Positions 51,250 through 61,061 of a stretch of DNA of 64,000 nt are shown piece by piece. The stretch comes from Rubrobacter_A sp965214435. Its GTDB lineage: Bacteria > Actinomycetota > Rubrobacteria > Rubrobacterales > Rubrobacteraceae. The notes below the pieces were generated by a model. The model worked only from the letters and a program-made list of their open reading frames with translations. It was not told the DNA's origin and did no database searches. Numbering within the stretch: the stretch's first letter is position 1; every line of letters starts with the position of its first letter. A program made the position numbers and the translations under genes. The stretch spans positions 1,736,001-1,800,000 of the forward strand of contig OZ243960.1 of assembly GCA_965214435.1 (NCBI GenBank). The letters run 5' to 3'.

Positions 51250-52131
51250 TTACGACTCTGCCGCCACGACGGCGTCGCCACCGGAGTTTTTCGCCCGGTA
51301 CAGCGCCCGGTCGGCGGCGTAGGTAAGGTCGTCGCTGTTCTCGCCGTTTTCGGGAAAGGTTGCGACCCCGACAGACAGGGTCGGGTTGGTCACCACGCCG
51401 TCGCGCTCAAAAGAGTGCTCCTCGACGGTGCGGCGGAGATCTCTAGCCACCTCCAGCGCGGCGCTCCTGGAGACTCCGGGCAGCACGGTCTGGTACTCGT
51501 CGCCGCCAAAGCGGGTGGCGTAGCGGCCGCCGGTGCTATGCAGCTCGCCGATGATCCTGCCAACCTCCCCGACGATAAACTCCCCGAGCAGGTGGCCGTG
51601 CTCGTCGTTTATCGCTTTCAGGTTGTCTATATCCGCCATGAGGATGCTAAAGTGTCGGCCCTCGGCCTGGGCGATCTCTAACGAGCCCCGGAACTCCTCC
51701 TCGAAGCGGTCCTTGGCGAGAAGCCCGGTAAGGTGGTCGTGGTGGAGCATCCAGCTCACCTCCTCGTGAAAGCGGGCCTTTACCGGGTCTCCACACGAAA
51801 ACTCCAGTACGCAATCTCCGAAAAAGAGCCGGTCCCCATCGCGCAGTACCCGACCGCCGTCCACGGACTCCTGGTTTACGAACGTGCCACCGGCAAGGTC
51901 TTTTACGATGTAGCCGCCGCGCTCGGGCTCGTGGAATACCGCCGTCTGGCGCTCCCCGACGCTCGCGTCCCGGACTACGATGTCAGCCCTAAAGACGTCG
52001 CTGCCAAAGACCAGGGCATCACCGTTCAACTCGTGGACGTTACCGAGCCCCGGTCCTGACAGGACTACAAAGTGTGCTTTTGGATTGCCGTTAAAGGTTG
52101 CTCTCCACTCCTCGAATGCTGTACCTTGCAT
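51250..52131 (-). CDS. FHA-domain diguanylate cyclase (GGDEF)
   Basis: A 293-residue signalling protein. The first 115 residues are a forkhead-associated domain (VFGSDVFRADIVVRDASVGERQTAVFHEPERGGYIVKDLAGGTFVNQESV). It is followed by a GGDEF domain with HHDHLTGLLAKDRFEEE, MADIDNLKAINDEHGH and the active site RFGGDEYQTVLPG. The FHA domain should bind a phospho-Thr partner, so this links Ser/Thr kinase signalling with c-di-GMP. The fold is typical; a GGDEY variant can be active. The partner kinase is not in the window. Confidence 0.9.
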   Translation of the reverse strand: MQGTAFEEWRATFNGNPKAHFVVLSGPGLGNVHELNGDALVFGSDVFRADIVVRDASVGERQTAVFHEPERGGYIVKDLAGGTFVNQESVDGGRVLRDGDRLFFGDCVLEFSCGDPVKARFHEEVSWMLHHDHLTGLLAKDRFEEEFRGSLEIAQAEGRHFSILMADIDNLKAINDEHGHLLGEFIVGEVGRIIGELHSTGGRYATRFGGDEYQTVLPGVSRSAALEVARDLRRTVEEHSFERDGVVTNPTLSVGVATFPENGENSDDLTYAADRALYRAKNSGGDAVVAAES

Positions 52132-52199
52132 ACCAGTGTATATCGGGTAGGCCGTTTACGGAGTGCTAGAATTAACGTGCCGGAAAGTTTGCCGAGAGG

Positions 52200-53705
52200 A
52201 TGAGGTACAGAGACTTGGAAGTACGGGAGAAGCAGACGTACAGGGCGGTAATCGGTCTGGAGTTCCACGTTCACCTGGCTACCCGCACAAAGATGTTCTG
52301 CTCCTGCCGGGTGACCTACGGCGAGGAGCCGAACACCCACACGTGTCCGGTGTGCCTCGGGCACCCAGGAGCACTGCCGGTAGCCAACGAGCAGGCCATA
52401 GAGCTCGGGGTGCGGGCGGGGCTCGCGCTTAACTGCGACGTCGGGGACCGGGCGGTCTTTGCGCGCAAGAACTACTTCTACCCGGACCTGCCGAAGGGGT
52501 ACCAGATCTCCCAGTTCGACGCCCCGATCTGCACCGGCGGTTACCTCGACGTGCCGGATCCAAATGGCTCCGGGACTACCCGGGTGGGAATCACGCGGCT
52601 CCACTTAGAAGAAGACGCGGCCAAGAACGTCCACGTCGGCGAGTCGGGCCGGATGCACGGCTCCACGGGCTCCCAGGTGGACTTCAACCGCGGCGGCACG
52701 CCGCTCATGGAGATCGTCACCGAGCCCGATATAACGTCGCCGGAACTCGCCCGGGCGACCGCCAACCAGCTAAAGGAGATCCTGCGTTCCGTCGGCGTCT
52801 CGGAGTGCGACATGGAAAAGGGTCAGCTCCGGTGCGACGCCAACGTCAGCGTCCGCAACCCCGACGGCTCGTTCGGCACCAAGACCGAACTAAAGAACAT
52901 GAACTCGTTCCGCTTTGTCGAGCGGGGCCTCTCGCGAGAGCTGGAGCGCCAGATCTCAGTCCTAGAGGACGGCGGGCGCGTCGAGCAGGCCACGATGCAC
53001 TACGACCCGGAGACCGATGAGGTCTACGAGCTCCGGAGCAAGGAGTACGCCCACGACTACCGCTACTTCCCCGAGCCCGACCTTCTGCCGCTGGAACTGA
53101 CCGAAGCCTGGGTCCGGGACATAAAAGAAACCTTGCCGGAACTGCCGGACGCCATGCGCGCCCGCTTCCGCGAACAGTACGGTCTCTCCGACTACGACGC
53201 CGGGGTACTGACCGCCGACCGGGACCTCGCCGCGTACTACGAGGCCGTCGTAGGCGAAGCCGGGGCTAGCGAAGCTGACGGGGCCTTGGATACTAAACAG
53301 GCGGCGAACTGGGTCAGTGGTGAGCTGCGGGCGCGGTTGAACGAGGCGGGGATGGAAGTGACGGAGTCCCGGGTAACGCCAGGGATGATGGTGGATTTGA
53401 TCCGGCTGGTCTCGGACGCGGAGATCTCGCGTTCGGCCGGTAAGGATGTACTAAGCCGCATCTTCGATAGTGGCGAGTCCCCTTCCGCCGTGGTCGAGCG
53501 TGAAGGACTCTCCCAGATGGGTGGCGACGAGTTGGACGGCGTCGTGGAGCAGGTAGTAGCCGCCAACCCCGAAGAAGCCGGCCGGGTACGGGACGGGGAC
53601 AAAAAGGTCGTTGGATTCTTAGTCGGGCAGGTGATGAAGGCGACCCGGGGCGGGGCTGACGGCGGCCGGGTGCGGCAGCTGCTTCTGGAGAAGCTCGGCG
53701 GCTAG
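52200..53705 (+). CDS. gatB: Asp/Glu-tRNA amidotransferase subunit B
   Basis: A 501-residue kinase-type subunit that phosphorylates the misacylated tRNA. The start YRAVIGLEFHVHLATRTKMFCSC and the next CPVCLGHPGALPV carry the zinc-binding Cys, and FNRGGTPLMEIVTEPD and CDANVSV are core motifs. The C-terminal domain includes the tail VGFLVGQVMKATRGGADGGRVRQLL. It stands apart from gatCA, with FHA-GGDEF and other genes between, so the complex is built from two loci. Confidence 0.97.
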   Translation: MRYRDLEVREKQTYRAVIGLEFHVHLATRTKMFCSCRVTYGEEPNTHTCPVCLGHPGALPVANEQAIELGVRAGLALNCDVGDRAVFARKNYFYPDLPKGYQISQFDAPICTGGYLDVPDPNGSGTTRVGITRLHLEEDAAKNVHVGESGRMHGSTGSQVDFNRGGTPLMEIVTEPDITSPELARATANQLKEILRSVGVSECDMEKGQLRCDANVSVRNPDGSFGTKTELKNMNSFRFVERGLSRELERQISVLEDGGRVEQATMHYDPETDEVYELRSKEYAHDYRYFPEPDLLPLELTEAWVRDIKETLPELPDAMRARFREQYGLSDYDAGVLTADRDLAAYYEAVVGEAGASEADGALDTKQAANWVSGELRARLNEAGMEVTESRVTPGMMVDLIRLVSDAEISRSAGKDVLSRIFDSGESPSAVVEREGLSQMGGDELDGVVEQVVAANPEEAGRVRDGDKKVVGFLVGQVMKATRGGADGGRVRQLLLEKLGG

Positions 53706-53741
53706 AAACCAGGCCTTGCAAGAGATTCACTACTCTTAGTC

Positions 53742-54983
53742 GTGCTACGTTTCGGCCTTCCGGACAACGCATCACCAGACCTCCCGGACAGGGTCCGGGA
53801 AGCCGGTGGCGAGTCGGTGTCCGTTCACGTCCCCGATCCCCCGCCGGAGTGGGGCGTCGCCCTCGCCCGCGAGTGGGTGGCGGATACCGCGGAGGTGGCG
53901 CTCGCGAACGCCGGGACGGCTGGTAAACTCGACGCGCTTTTTATCGACGGTTCCCACCCGGAGGTGATCTCCGGTCTCTTCGTAGCAGCTTTGAGGTTGG
54001 ACCTGCTCGCCGTCTGTATCTCCCCGCCGGTCGAGCCTTTTACCGTCGCGCTCGCCGGTCTCGGGCTAATCTCTCTAAAAGAGGTAGACCCGGTCGAGGC
54101 CGGAGTAGAAGCTGCCCGGTTTGGGTTTCCGCGGGCTGGCAGGCTATCCGGTAGCTTCCCGCTGACCAACGCGCTGCGGGCCGGTCTCGCGGCTGGCGGC
54201 GGGCCGGAGGTGATCCTGCACCTCGCGGCCCTCGCCCACGAGTCCGGCGTCCACGGCTTTCCGCAGATCCTGCGCGTCGTCGCCCCTGAAGCACCCGTGC
54301 TGTGCGACACCGCCTCGGACTTTTTCACCGCACACGGGGCAGCGGGGCTGCTCGCGAGCCTCGGGAGCGCCATTCACGACGCCCCGACCGTCTCGGGTCC
54401 GCTCAAGGGCCTGCTACCGGACGCCCCCGACGGGAGCCCCGAACCCGGCGGTTCCCGCATCTCCTTTGTGCAGGGCCGGGCCTCGGGCCTCGAAGCTATC
54501 TGCTCGGCTCCTCCGGGTACGGAAGAGGTGGCCGGTCGGTGCCGGACTTTCGCCTCCGAAGACAAAGCGGTCGAGGCCGTACTCGGCGGCGAGGTCTCGC
54601 CCGGAGAAGTGCTCGTGGTCGGCGGCGGTGGTCCGCGGGGCGGCTCTGGGCTGGTCCGCCTAGAGCATCTGGAAAACTCACTCTCTGGTGAAGGGCTGGC
54701 CCGCGACGTGTCGGTATTCACCGACGGTCTCGCGCCGGACGGGAGTCCCGGCGCCCGGATCTCCCTGTGCACCCCCGAGTCCGTCGCCGGTGGGGTCGTG
54801 GGGCTGCTCCGGGACGGTGATTCCCTCCGGATTACCATCGAAGACGGTCGCATCCGGGCCGGGGTCGACCCCGTAGAACTGAACGACCGGACCCCACCCG
54901 AAGCTCCTCCCGACGGAGCGGGATACGCCGCCCGCTACGCCCGCCGGTCTCGGCCCGCGCTAGAAGGCGGCGGCTTCGCCTGA
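53742..54983 (+). CDS. Diverged IlvD/Edd-family protein without recognisable Fe-S ligands
   Basis: A 413-residue protein. The C-terminal half matches the dihydroxy-acid/phosphogluconate dehydratase family: VVGGGGPRGGSGLVRLEHL, then DVSVFTDGLAPDGSPGARISLCTPESVAGGVVGLLRDGDSLRITIEDGRI. The N-terminal half (FIDGSHPEVISGLFVAALRLDLLAVCISPP and SFPLTNALRAGLAAG) aligns with the usual substrate and cluster region, but the Fe-S cysteines (CDKxxPG-type, CGGxxTAN-type) are replaced. The protein is about 150 residues short. It likely has another function or is not active as a dehydratase. GTG at 53742 is assumed. Confidence 0.7.
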   Translation: MLRFGLPDNASPDLPDRVREAGGESVSVHVPDPPPEWGVALAREWVADTAEVALANAGTAGKLDALFIDGSHPEVISGLFVAALRLDLLAVCISPPVEPFTVALAGLGLISLKEVDPVEAGVEAARFGFPRAGRLSGSFPLTNALRAGLAAGGGPEVILHLAALAHESGVHGFPQILRVVAPEAPVLCDTASDFFTAHGAAGLLASLGSAIHDAPTVSGPLKGLLPDAPDGSPEPGGSRISFVQGRASGLEAICSAPPGTEEVAGRCRTFASEDKAVEAVLGGEVSPGEVLVVGGGGPRGGSGLVRLEHLENSLSGEGLARDVSVFTDGLAPDGSPGARISLCTPESVAGGVVGLLRDGDSLRITIEDGRIRAGVDPVELNDRTPPEAPPDGAGYAARYARRSRPALEGGGFA

Positions 54984-55132
54984 GTGCCTCCCCCGGAACC
55001 TTTGCCACGGACCTGGACATTAGGAACCAGCCGTGGAATGTCTCTGGCCGGGAGTCCGGAATTGCGCTAAGTTACGGGCTTGCGAGTAAACCGCCGGACA
55101 GGAGACCCCGTGCAAACCACTAACCGGGGATC

Positions 55133-56848
55133 GTGAACCCCCCAAACAGAAACGGCAGCGGCCGGTCCCGGAGAAAAAGCCAGAGAAGACTGCGGCTACT
55201 CTTCGGCGGGATCACGGTCCTTCTACTGCTGCTCGGCGCGAGCATCGTGCTGACTTCTCTTGCTGTCCCCGGGTCTTCGCCCACGGACTCCAGGGTGGTG
55301 CGACAGGAGGAACCGGCGGCCGGTGGGAGCCCCGAAGTTCCGGCCGGGCAGCCGGTCTCACGGCCGGAACCGGTACGGGACCCTTCCCCGGCGTCCGCGG
55401 CTTACCGGGCGGTGGCCGCCGAAGCGCCGCGCGTCGGGCCGCAAGATGTTCTTGGCGTGTACCGGAGCGCTCTGGACCCGTCGTGGGCTTCGGTCCGGCT
55501 GACAGCACCCGAGAGGGAAGGGTCTTACATGGTCTTTGTGCGCAGGGTAGACGGTGGCTGGGAGGCTGAGAAATCTGTGCTCGCCGACGAGCCCGAGCAC
55601 CCGGAGAGTACGGCGGCCGTACTATCCGGGGTGCCCGAAGACCTGGTAAAGGAGATCTACCCTCCCACCGAACCCCCGTCCCCGGCCCCCGCCCCCGAAG
55701 AGCGGGCGGTGCAGTTCCTGGAAGAAAGCACCGGCCTCGCGGGCTCCTGGAAGCCGGGCGAGGTGCGCACCGCCGGGGAGTATGCCCGGGTAGCCGTCGA
55801 AAACCCGGAGAAGCCCGAAACTAGTACGGTGGTTTACCTCGCCCAAACCGGGACCGGCACACCGTGGTACGTCGTTTCGGCCGGCAAGGGTCTGACCGCC
55901 GCCGACGTGCCGGGCTTCCCGGCGGAACTCGTCGAGCCCGGCAGTCTCCCGGACGTGACGCCGGCTCCAATACCCCCATCGGAGCCCGTCCTGGACGGCG
56001 TCCCGAAGAAAGAGCGGGAGGACGTAGAGAAAGCTCTCGACGAAGCCCGGAAGGTGGTTGACCGTTACGAAGCGGAGCACGGCGGGGTGGCCGGCTTCTA
56101 CGTCCGGGACGTCGAGAAGGACTACGGTTACGGGATACGCCCGGACGAGAGCTTTTTCTCCGCCTCGGTAATAAAGGTTCCGGTCATGGTCGCGGTGTAC
56201 CGCAAGATAGAGGCCGGGGAACTCTCCTACGGGGATAGGTTCGCGACGACGGAGAAGGACTGGGCCGCCGGGGCCGGCGGGTTGCAGTGGGAGCCGGCCG
56301 GCACGGAGCAGACCGTCGAGGACTACCTGTGGCTCATGATGACTAGGTCCGACAACGTGGCGACCAACGTCCTCGTGCGCCTAGTCGGGGGGCCGGAATA
56401 CGTGAACGAGGTAGCAGCTTCGATGGGGGCAGAAGACACCGTTCTCTACCAGAAAGTATCCAGCAAGCGGGCCGCGGTCCCGAGCCTCGACAACCGCACT
56501 ACGCCGCGCGACGTGGCGGTAATGCTGGAGGAGATAAAAAGTGGGGAAGCTGTAAAAGACGCCGGCTATAGGGAAGACATGATCGGGCTCATGCGCCAGA
56601 ACGAGCTGGAATTTTGGGCCGAGGGCGGGCTGCCGCCGGAGGTCGAGATGGCTAACAAGGGAGGTTGGATCGACGGCGTCTTCAACGACACCGGTATTGT
56701 CGAGTACGATAAAGGCCCCTACACCATCGCCATCCTGACGAAGTACGGCCCCGAGGAAGTAGCTTACGGCCAGCCTGTGCTCATGGAAATATCCCGCCTC
56801 GTCTGGGAAGCCCAGAAAGAACCCGACGAAAACCCCCCGGAAGACTAA
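55133..56848 (+). CDS. Membrane-anchored serine hydrolase with class A beta-lactamase fold
   Basis: A 571-residue protein with a single membrane segment (about 23-43), a long Pro/Glu-rich region containing two small domains to about residue 300, and then a hydrolase domain. The motifs are SVIK (S345-x-x-K348), SDN (406-408) and KGG (509-511), as in class A beta-lactamases and related transpeptidase-like proteins, with KGG in place of KTG. It may be a true lactamase or a cell-wall enzyme. GTG at 55133. It is followed about 70 bp downstream by the aminotransferase gene. Confidence 0.85.
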   Translation: MNPPNRNGSGRSRRKSQRRLRLLFGGITVLLLLLGASIVLTSLAVPGSSPTDSRVVRQEEPAAGGSPEVPAGQPVSRPEPVRDPSPASAAYRAVAAEAPRVGPQDVLGVYRSALDPSWASVRLTAPEREGSYMVFVRRVDGGWEAEKSVLADEPEHPESTAAVLSGVPEDLVKEIYPPTEPPSPAPAPEERAVQFLEESTGLAGSWKPGEVRTAGEYARVAVENPEKPETSTVVYLAQTGTGTPWYVVSAGKGLTAADVPGFPAELVEPGSLPDVTPAPIPPSEPVLDGVPKKEREDVEKALDEARKVVDRYEAEHGGVAGFYVRDVEKDYGYGIRPDESFFSASVIKVPVMVAVYRKIEAGELSYGDRFATTEKDWAAGAGGLQWEPAGTEQTVEDYLWLMMTRSDNVATNVLVRLVGGPEYVNEVAASMGAEDTVLYQKVSSKRAAVPSLDNRTTPRDVAVMLEEIKSGEAVKDAGYREDMIGLMRQNELEFWAEGGLPPEVEMANKGGWIDGVFNDTGIVEYDKGPYTIAILTKYGPEEVAYGQPVLMEISRLVWEAQKEPDENPPED

Positions 56849-56920
56849 ACTAGTCCTCGCAACGGTTTGTAGCTAAAATACACGGGTTGTCCTAGCATAG
56901 AGAAGGAGCGCGCAAAGCTC

Positions 56921-58078
56921 ATGATGCATAAGTACCGTCTCATGTCGCCCGGACCGACGCCCATACCGCCCGAAGTCTCGGCGGCCGGGGCGCTGCCCAT
57001 AATCCACCACCGCACCCCGGAGTTCGGCGAAATATTTACCCGCGTCAACGAGAACTTAAAGCAGGTATTCCTCACCGAAAACGACATCTTTACCTACGCG
57101 GCGAGTGGCACCGGAGCCTTCGAGGGCGCGGTACAGAACCTCTTCTCGCCCGGCGACAAGGTGCTCGTCGTGAACAACGGTAACTTCGGCAACCGCTGGG
57201 TCAAGATGAGCCGGGCGTTCGGCCTCGAAGTCACCGAGCTTAAGTACGACTGGGGTCAGAAAGCCGACAACGACGAGGTCGCGGAAGCCGTCGCCGCCGA
57301 CCTCGAGATAAAAGCCGCCATGTGCACGCTGTCGGAGACCTCGACCGGCACGGTAAACGACATCGAGGGCTTCGCCCGGGCCACCGAGAACGTCCTGACC
57401 ATCGTGGACGCCGTCTCCGGGCTCGGGGCCGCGACCCTACGCACCGACGAGTGGGGCGTGGACGTGGTCGTGGCCGGTAGCCAGAAGGCACTCATGACGC
57501 CGCCGGGCCTCGGCTTTGTAACCGTCAGCGAGAGGGCGTGGAAGGCGCACGAGGAGTCGCGGATGCCGCGCTACTACTTCGACTTCGCGGCGGCGAAAAA
57601 GGCTTACGAGAAGACACCGCCCCAGACGGCCTGGACCCCGGCGGTTAGCCTCATTATCCAGCTAGACATCGCTCTAAACCAGATCCTGGCCGAAGGCGTT
57701 GAGAATGTTTTCGAGCGGCACGTCCTGCTCGGGCGGGCCTCGCGCGAAGGCATAAAGGGCCTCGGGCTACAATTGTTCGGGCCGGACGAGGACCTGAACT
57801 CGGCGGTCACAGCAGCGTGGGTGCCGGAGGGCGTTGACGGCAAACAGTTGGTGCGGCTCGTGTTCCGGGAGCACGGGATACAGGTCGCCGGCGGACAGGG
57901 GCCGATGGAGGGCCGCATCTTCCGGATCGGCCACTGCGGGTACTTCGACGCCTACGACATCATCTCGACCATCGCCGCCACCGAACTCGCCCTGGAGTCC
58001 CTCGACTACCCGGTGGAACTCGGCAAGGGTGTTGGAGCCGCCCAACGGGTCTTCTCTAAAAGCGGGGTAACGGCTTGA
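56921..58078 (+). CDS. Class V aminotransferase, probably supplying phosphoserine
   Basis: A 385-residue PLP enzyme of the alanine-glyoxylate/serine-pyruvate type. The start LMSPGPTPIPPEV is the family start, and the PLP Lys is in VVAGSQKALMTPPGL. YAASGTGAFEGAVQNL and IVDAVSGLGAATL are further motifs. It overlaps serA by TTGA. Phosphoserine aminotransferase should follow PGA dehydrogenase, and related class V enzymes do so in several bacteria and archaea, so that activity is the simplest inference. Confidence 0.85.
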   Translation: MMHKYRLMSPGPTPIPPEVSAAGALPIIHHRTPEFGEIFTRVNENLKQVFLTENDIFTYAASGTGAFEGAVQNLFSPGDKVLVVNNGNFGNRWVKMSRAFGLEVTELKYDWGQKADNDEVAEAVAADLEIKAAMCTLSETSTGTVNDIEGFARATENVLTIVDAVSGLGAATLRTDEWGVDVVVAGSQKALMTPPGLGFVTVSERAWKAHEESRMPRYYFDFAAAKKAYEKTPPQTAWTPAVSLIIQLDIALNQILAEGVENVFERHVLLGRASREGIKGLGLQLFGPDEDLNSAVTAAWVPEGVDGKQLVRLVFREHGIQVAGGQGPMEGRIFRIGHCGYFDAYDIISTIAATELALESLDYPVELGKGVGAAQRVFSKSGVTA

Positions 58079-59643
58079 AAGTACTCATAACCGAAGCTCT
58101 AGCCGAGTCCGGCGTCGAGCTGCTGAAAAAAGAGTTCGACGTGGACGTGACCCTCGGTCTCTCCCCCGAAGAGCTTAAAGAGACCATAAAAGATTACGAC
58201 GGCCTCATTATCCGGAGCGCCACGCAGGTGACGGCGGAGGTCATAGAAGCCGCTGACAACATGAAGGCTATCGGGCGGGCCGGCATCGGGGTGGACAACA
58301 TCGACATCGAGGCCGCCTCCAAGCGGGGCATCCTGGTCGCCAACGCCCCCGAGAGCAACACCGTGGCCGCCGCCGAGCAGACGCTGGGCCTTATGCTGGC
58401 CGCCGCGCGGCGCATCCCCGCCGCCGACAGTTCCTTACGAAACGGCGAGTGGAAGCGGAGTGCATTCAAGGGTGTCGAGGTCTCGGAAAAGACGCTCGGG
58501 CTCGTCGGGCTCGGGCACGTCGGGGCCATCGTCGCCCGCGGCGCCCGCGGGATGGGGATGCGGGTGCTGGCCTACGACCCATACGTCTCGGAAGACCGGA
58601 TGCGCTCGATGAATGTGGACCGGGCGGAGTCGGTGGATGAGGTCCTGGAGAACGCTGACTTCGTGTCGCTGCACGTGCCGCGGACCCCGCAGACCACCGG
58701 CATGATAGACGAGGGTGCTCTGGAGAAGATGAAGCCTTCAGCGTACCTCATAAACGTGGCACGCGGTGGGATCGTGGACGAGACAGCACTCTACAACGCG
58801 CTCAAGGAAGGGCAAATAGCCGGGGCCGCGCTCGACGTCTTTGCCGCGGAGCCGACCACGGACTCCCCGATCTTTACGCTCCCGAATGTCGTCGTTACCC
58901 CGCACCTCGGGGCGAGCACGGTCGAGGCTCAAGACCGGGCCGGGACCACCGCCGCCGAACAGGTCGCGTTCGCTTTGCGCGGCGAGGTGCCGATACACGC
59001 GATAAACGCTCCGGTCCCGTCCGGTGAAGGTGCGGAGTTTGTGGCCCAGTTCTCCGGGCTCTGCGAGAGCCTGGGACGCCTGCTCTACGGCCTCACGGAA
59101 GACCCGGGAACCTCGCTAAAGGTTGAGTACCGCGGTGAGGTCGCCGAGTACGACACGCGCCTCCTGGACGTATCGGCCCAGAAGGGGTTGCTCGCGCCGA
59201 TGGTCCACGAGCCGCTGAACTTCGTGAACACCCCGGCGCTCGCCCGGGAGCGGGGGTTGCGGGTCGAGACGGCGCGGATACCGGAGTCCGGGGCTTATAC
59301 TAGCCTCGTCACGCTCAGCGTAAACGGCAGCGTGGTTAGCGGGACCCTGATCGGGCCTCGCCTGCGGCCCCGCATAGTGGACGCGATGGGCTTTAACGTG
59401 GACATCGCCCCCGACCGTCACATGCTTTTTATCCTGAACGACGACGCTCCGGGCATGATCGGGCGCATCGGCACCATCCTCGGCGAGCACGGCATAAACA
59501 TAGGAAACATGTCCGTCGGCCGCGATGAGCCGAACTCTAGGGCGGCGATGGCCGTGACGGTAGACGAGCCTGTACCCGAAGAAGTCCGGAAGAACCTGCT
59601 AGAGATACCGGGCTTTATCGAGGCCCGGGCCGTCAACCTGTAG
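58075..59643 (+). CDS. serA: D-3-phosphoglycerate dehydrogenase (long, ACT form)
   Basis: A 522-residue first enzyme of serine synthesis. NAD-binding motif LVGLGHVGAIVARGARGMGMRVLAYDPY, catalytic Arg in NVARGGIVDE, and His in TPHLGASTVEAQDRAG are present. Residues 320-450 form the allosteric substrate-binding domain and 450-522 the ACT domain (LFILNDDAPGMIGRIGTILGEHGINIGNMSVGRDE), which normally senses serine. TTG at 58075 overlaps the aminotransferase stop as TTGA, so both are made together. Confidence 0.97.
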   Translation: MKVLITEALAESGVELLKKEFDVDVTLGLSPEELKETIKDYDGLIIRSATQVTAEVIEAADNMKAIGRAGIGVDNIDIEAASKRGILVANAPESNTVAAAEQTLGLMLAAARRIPAADSSLRNGEWKRSAFKGVEVSEKTLGLVGLGHVGAIVARGARGMGMRVLAYDPYVSEDRMRSMNVDRAESVDEVLENADFVSLHVPRTPQTTGMIDEGALEKMKPSAYLINVARGGIVDETALYNALKEGQIAGAALDVFAAEPTTDSPIFTLPNVVVTPHLGASTVEAQDRAGTTAAEQVAFALRGEVPIHAINAPVPSGEGAEFVAQFSGLCESLGRLLYGLTEDPGTSLKVEYRGEVAEYDTRLLDVSAQKGLLAPMVHEPLNFVNTPALARERGLRVETARIPESGAYTSLVTLSVNGSVVSGTLIGPRLRPRIVDAMGFNVDIAPDRHMLFILNDDAPGMIGRIGTILGEHGINIGNMSVGRDEPNSRAAMAVTVDEPVPEEVRKNLLEIPGFIEARAVNL

Positions 59644-59656
59644 AATAGCCGGTACG

Positions 59657-59869
59657 ATGGCGAATATAGAAGACATCCTCGCCCGCTACCGGCCCTACGG
59701 CCCGACGCTCAGGCCGGGCGATAAGGCCCCGTACTCGGGGACCTACGCGTGCGACCGGGGGACGATGCTGCCCCCGGTCCATGTCCAGCTCTCTAAAGGC
59801 GAGGTACTCCCCGAAGCCGAAGGATTGGGCGAGCACACCATCTGGCACCAGACCAACATCCAGTCCTAG
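59657..59869 (+). CDS. Small conserved-looking protein (YjzC-like), unknown function
   Basis: A 70-residue protein. LRPGDKAPYSGTYACDRGTMLPPVHVQLSKGEVLPEAEGLGEHTIWHQ resembles the small YjzC-type proteins that have no known function. The start ATG is 13 bp after serA, so it may be co-transcribed. The similarity is weak, and no catalytic residues are seen. Confidence 0.55.
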   Translation: MANIEDILARYRPYGPTLRPGDKAPYSGTYACDRGTMLPPVHVQLSKGEVLPEAEGLGEHTIWHQTNIQS

Positions 59870-59877
59870 CATCCCTT

Positions 59878-60630
59878 TTACTCTGTGTGCTCCCGGATAA
59901 AGCGGATCGTGCGTTCAGCTATCAAGTCCGCGTCGTTGTCTAAGGTGGCTACGTGATAGGAGTTCTCCAGCCTCACCAGCTCCTTATCTTCGCTGCCGAG
60001 CCTGTCCAGGATGTACGGGCCGTTGTCCGGAGGGACGACGTGGTCTTCTAAGGACTGGATAATAAGGGCCGGCGCGGTGACCGCCGGTAGTAGTTCTTCC
60101 GTAACCTTCATTAGGGAGGCAAAGTGCTTTACCGCGGGCACGGGGACTTCGGGGTAGGCCAGTTCTTCACCACCGACCTTCATGTCCGAGCCAACTCCCG
60201 GCACGGTCGGCAGGGCGTCGGGGGCATAGGCGAGTCGGGCGAGGTCCGGGTTGCTTATAAATACGCAACCGTTGATCGGGACTATCCCCCGGATGAGGTC
60301 CGGGTGCATCCCAGCCAGGTACAACGAGAACATGCCGCCCATCGAGAGCCCCGCCACGAATATGTCCGACGTCCGCTCCCGCAGCCACGCAAGCTCCGTG
60401 TAGAGCGAGGCCAACCAGTCGGTTGCCGCACTCCGGGCCATATCCTCTACACTCGTCCCGTATCCGGCGAGCCTCGGGCCGGAGACTGTAAACCCTTCTT
60501 CCGCGAGTGCTTTCCCGAGCGGCCGCACACTCTGCGGCGTGCCCGTAAACCCGTGCGAGACCAGCACCCCGATCTCGCTACTACCCTCCATCCGGAACGG
60601 CTCCGCCCCGGCCAGCACTTGCTGCTCCAT
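59878..60630 (-). CDS. Alpha/beta hydrolase (carboxylesterase/monoacylglycerol lipase type)
   Basis: A 250-residue esterase of the Est30 type. VLVSHGFTGTPQSVRPLGKALAEEG gives the oxyanion hole and lid start, and FVAGLSMGGMFSLYLAG carries the nucleophile Ser in GLSMGG. The acid is in LIIQSLEDHVVPPDN and the His in LENSYHVATLDND. It probably hydrolyses small or lipid esters in the cytoplasm. It is convergent with the YjzC-like gene. Confidence 0.9.
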   Translation of the reverse strand: MEQQVLAGAEPFRMEGSSEIGVLVSHGFTGTPQSVRPLGKALAEEGFTVSGPRLAGYGTSVEDMARSAATDWLASLYTELAWLRERTSDIFVAGLSMGGMFSLYLAGMHPDLIRGIVPINGCVFISNPDLARLAYAPDALPTVPGVGSDMKVGGEELAYPEVPVPAVKHFASLMKVTEELLPAVTAPALIIQSLEDHVVPPDNGPYILDRLGSEDKELVRLENSYHVATLDNDADLIAERTIRFIREHTE

Positions 60631-60783
60631 ATCCTAACCCCCTGTTAGAGCTATAATCGGCCCTTATTCTAGCTATCCCCGCAACCTGGCGTTCTACAAA
60701 CCGGACTTTTGGAGGACGGCCACCGGTGTGTCGAGGTTCTACAGGGAACTAACCGGCTGATCTCTTGCGGGCCGCTGAATAGA

Positions 60784-61061
60784 ATGGTGTCCGTGACGGG
60801 AGACGCTGGTGACGCGGTTGCGCAGGATACTCCACTGCTTGCGTTGCGCAGCGCGGGTAAGTCCTACGGTGAGTTGACGGCGCTCGCCGGGTTGGACCTG
60901 GAGTTATGCCCCGGGGAATGCGTGGCGCTCGTCGGCCACAACGGTTCAGGAAAGACCACCGCGCTCAACTCGTCTGCTGCGCGGCGCTGGCCGCCCGGAG
61001 GAGTCGCACTCTGCCGCTTTATGTAATGGATGGCCGCCGTAGCGGCGGGGGACGCGGGCGG
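60784..61061 (+). pseudogene. ABC transporter ATPase remnant, frameshifted after Walker A
   Basis: ATG 60784 starts an ABC-ATPase-like N terminus (LALRSAGKSYGELTALAGLDLELCPGECVALVGHNGSGKTT) with intact Walker A. The frame then degenerates and stops at 61024. The ABC-like reading continues in another frame (LVCCAALAARRSRTLPLYVMDGRR, similar to the segment after Walker A that ends in a DGR strand). No signature motif or Walker B follows. The gene has lost function. Confidence 0.75.
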
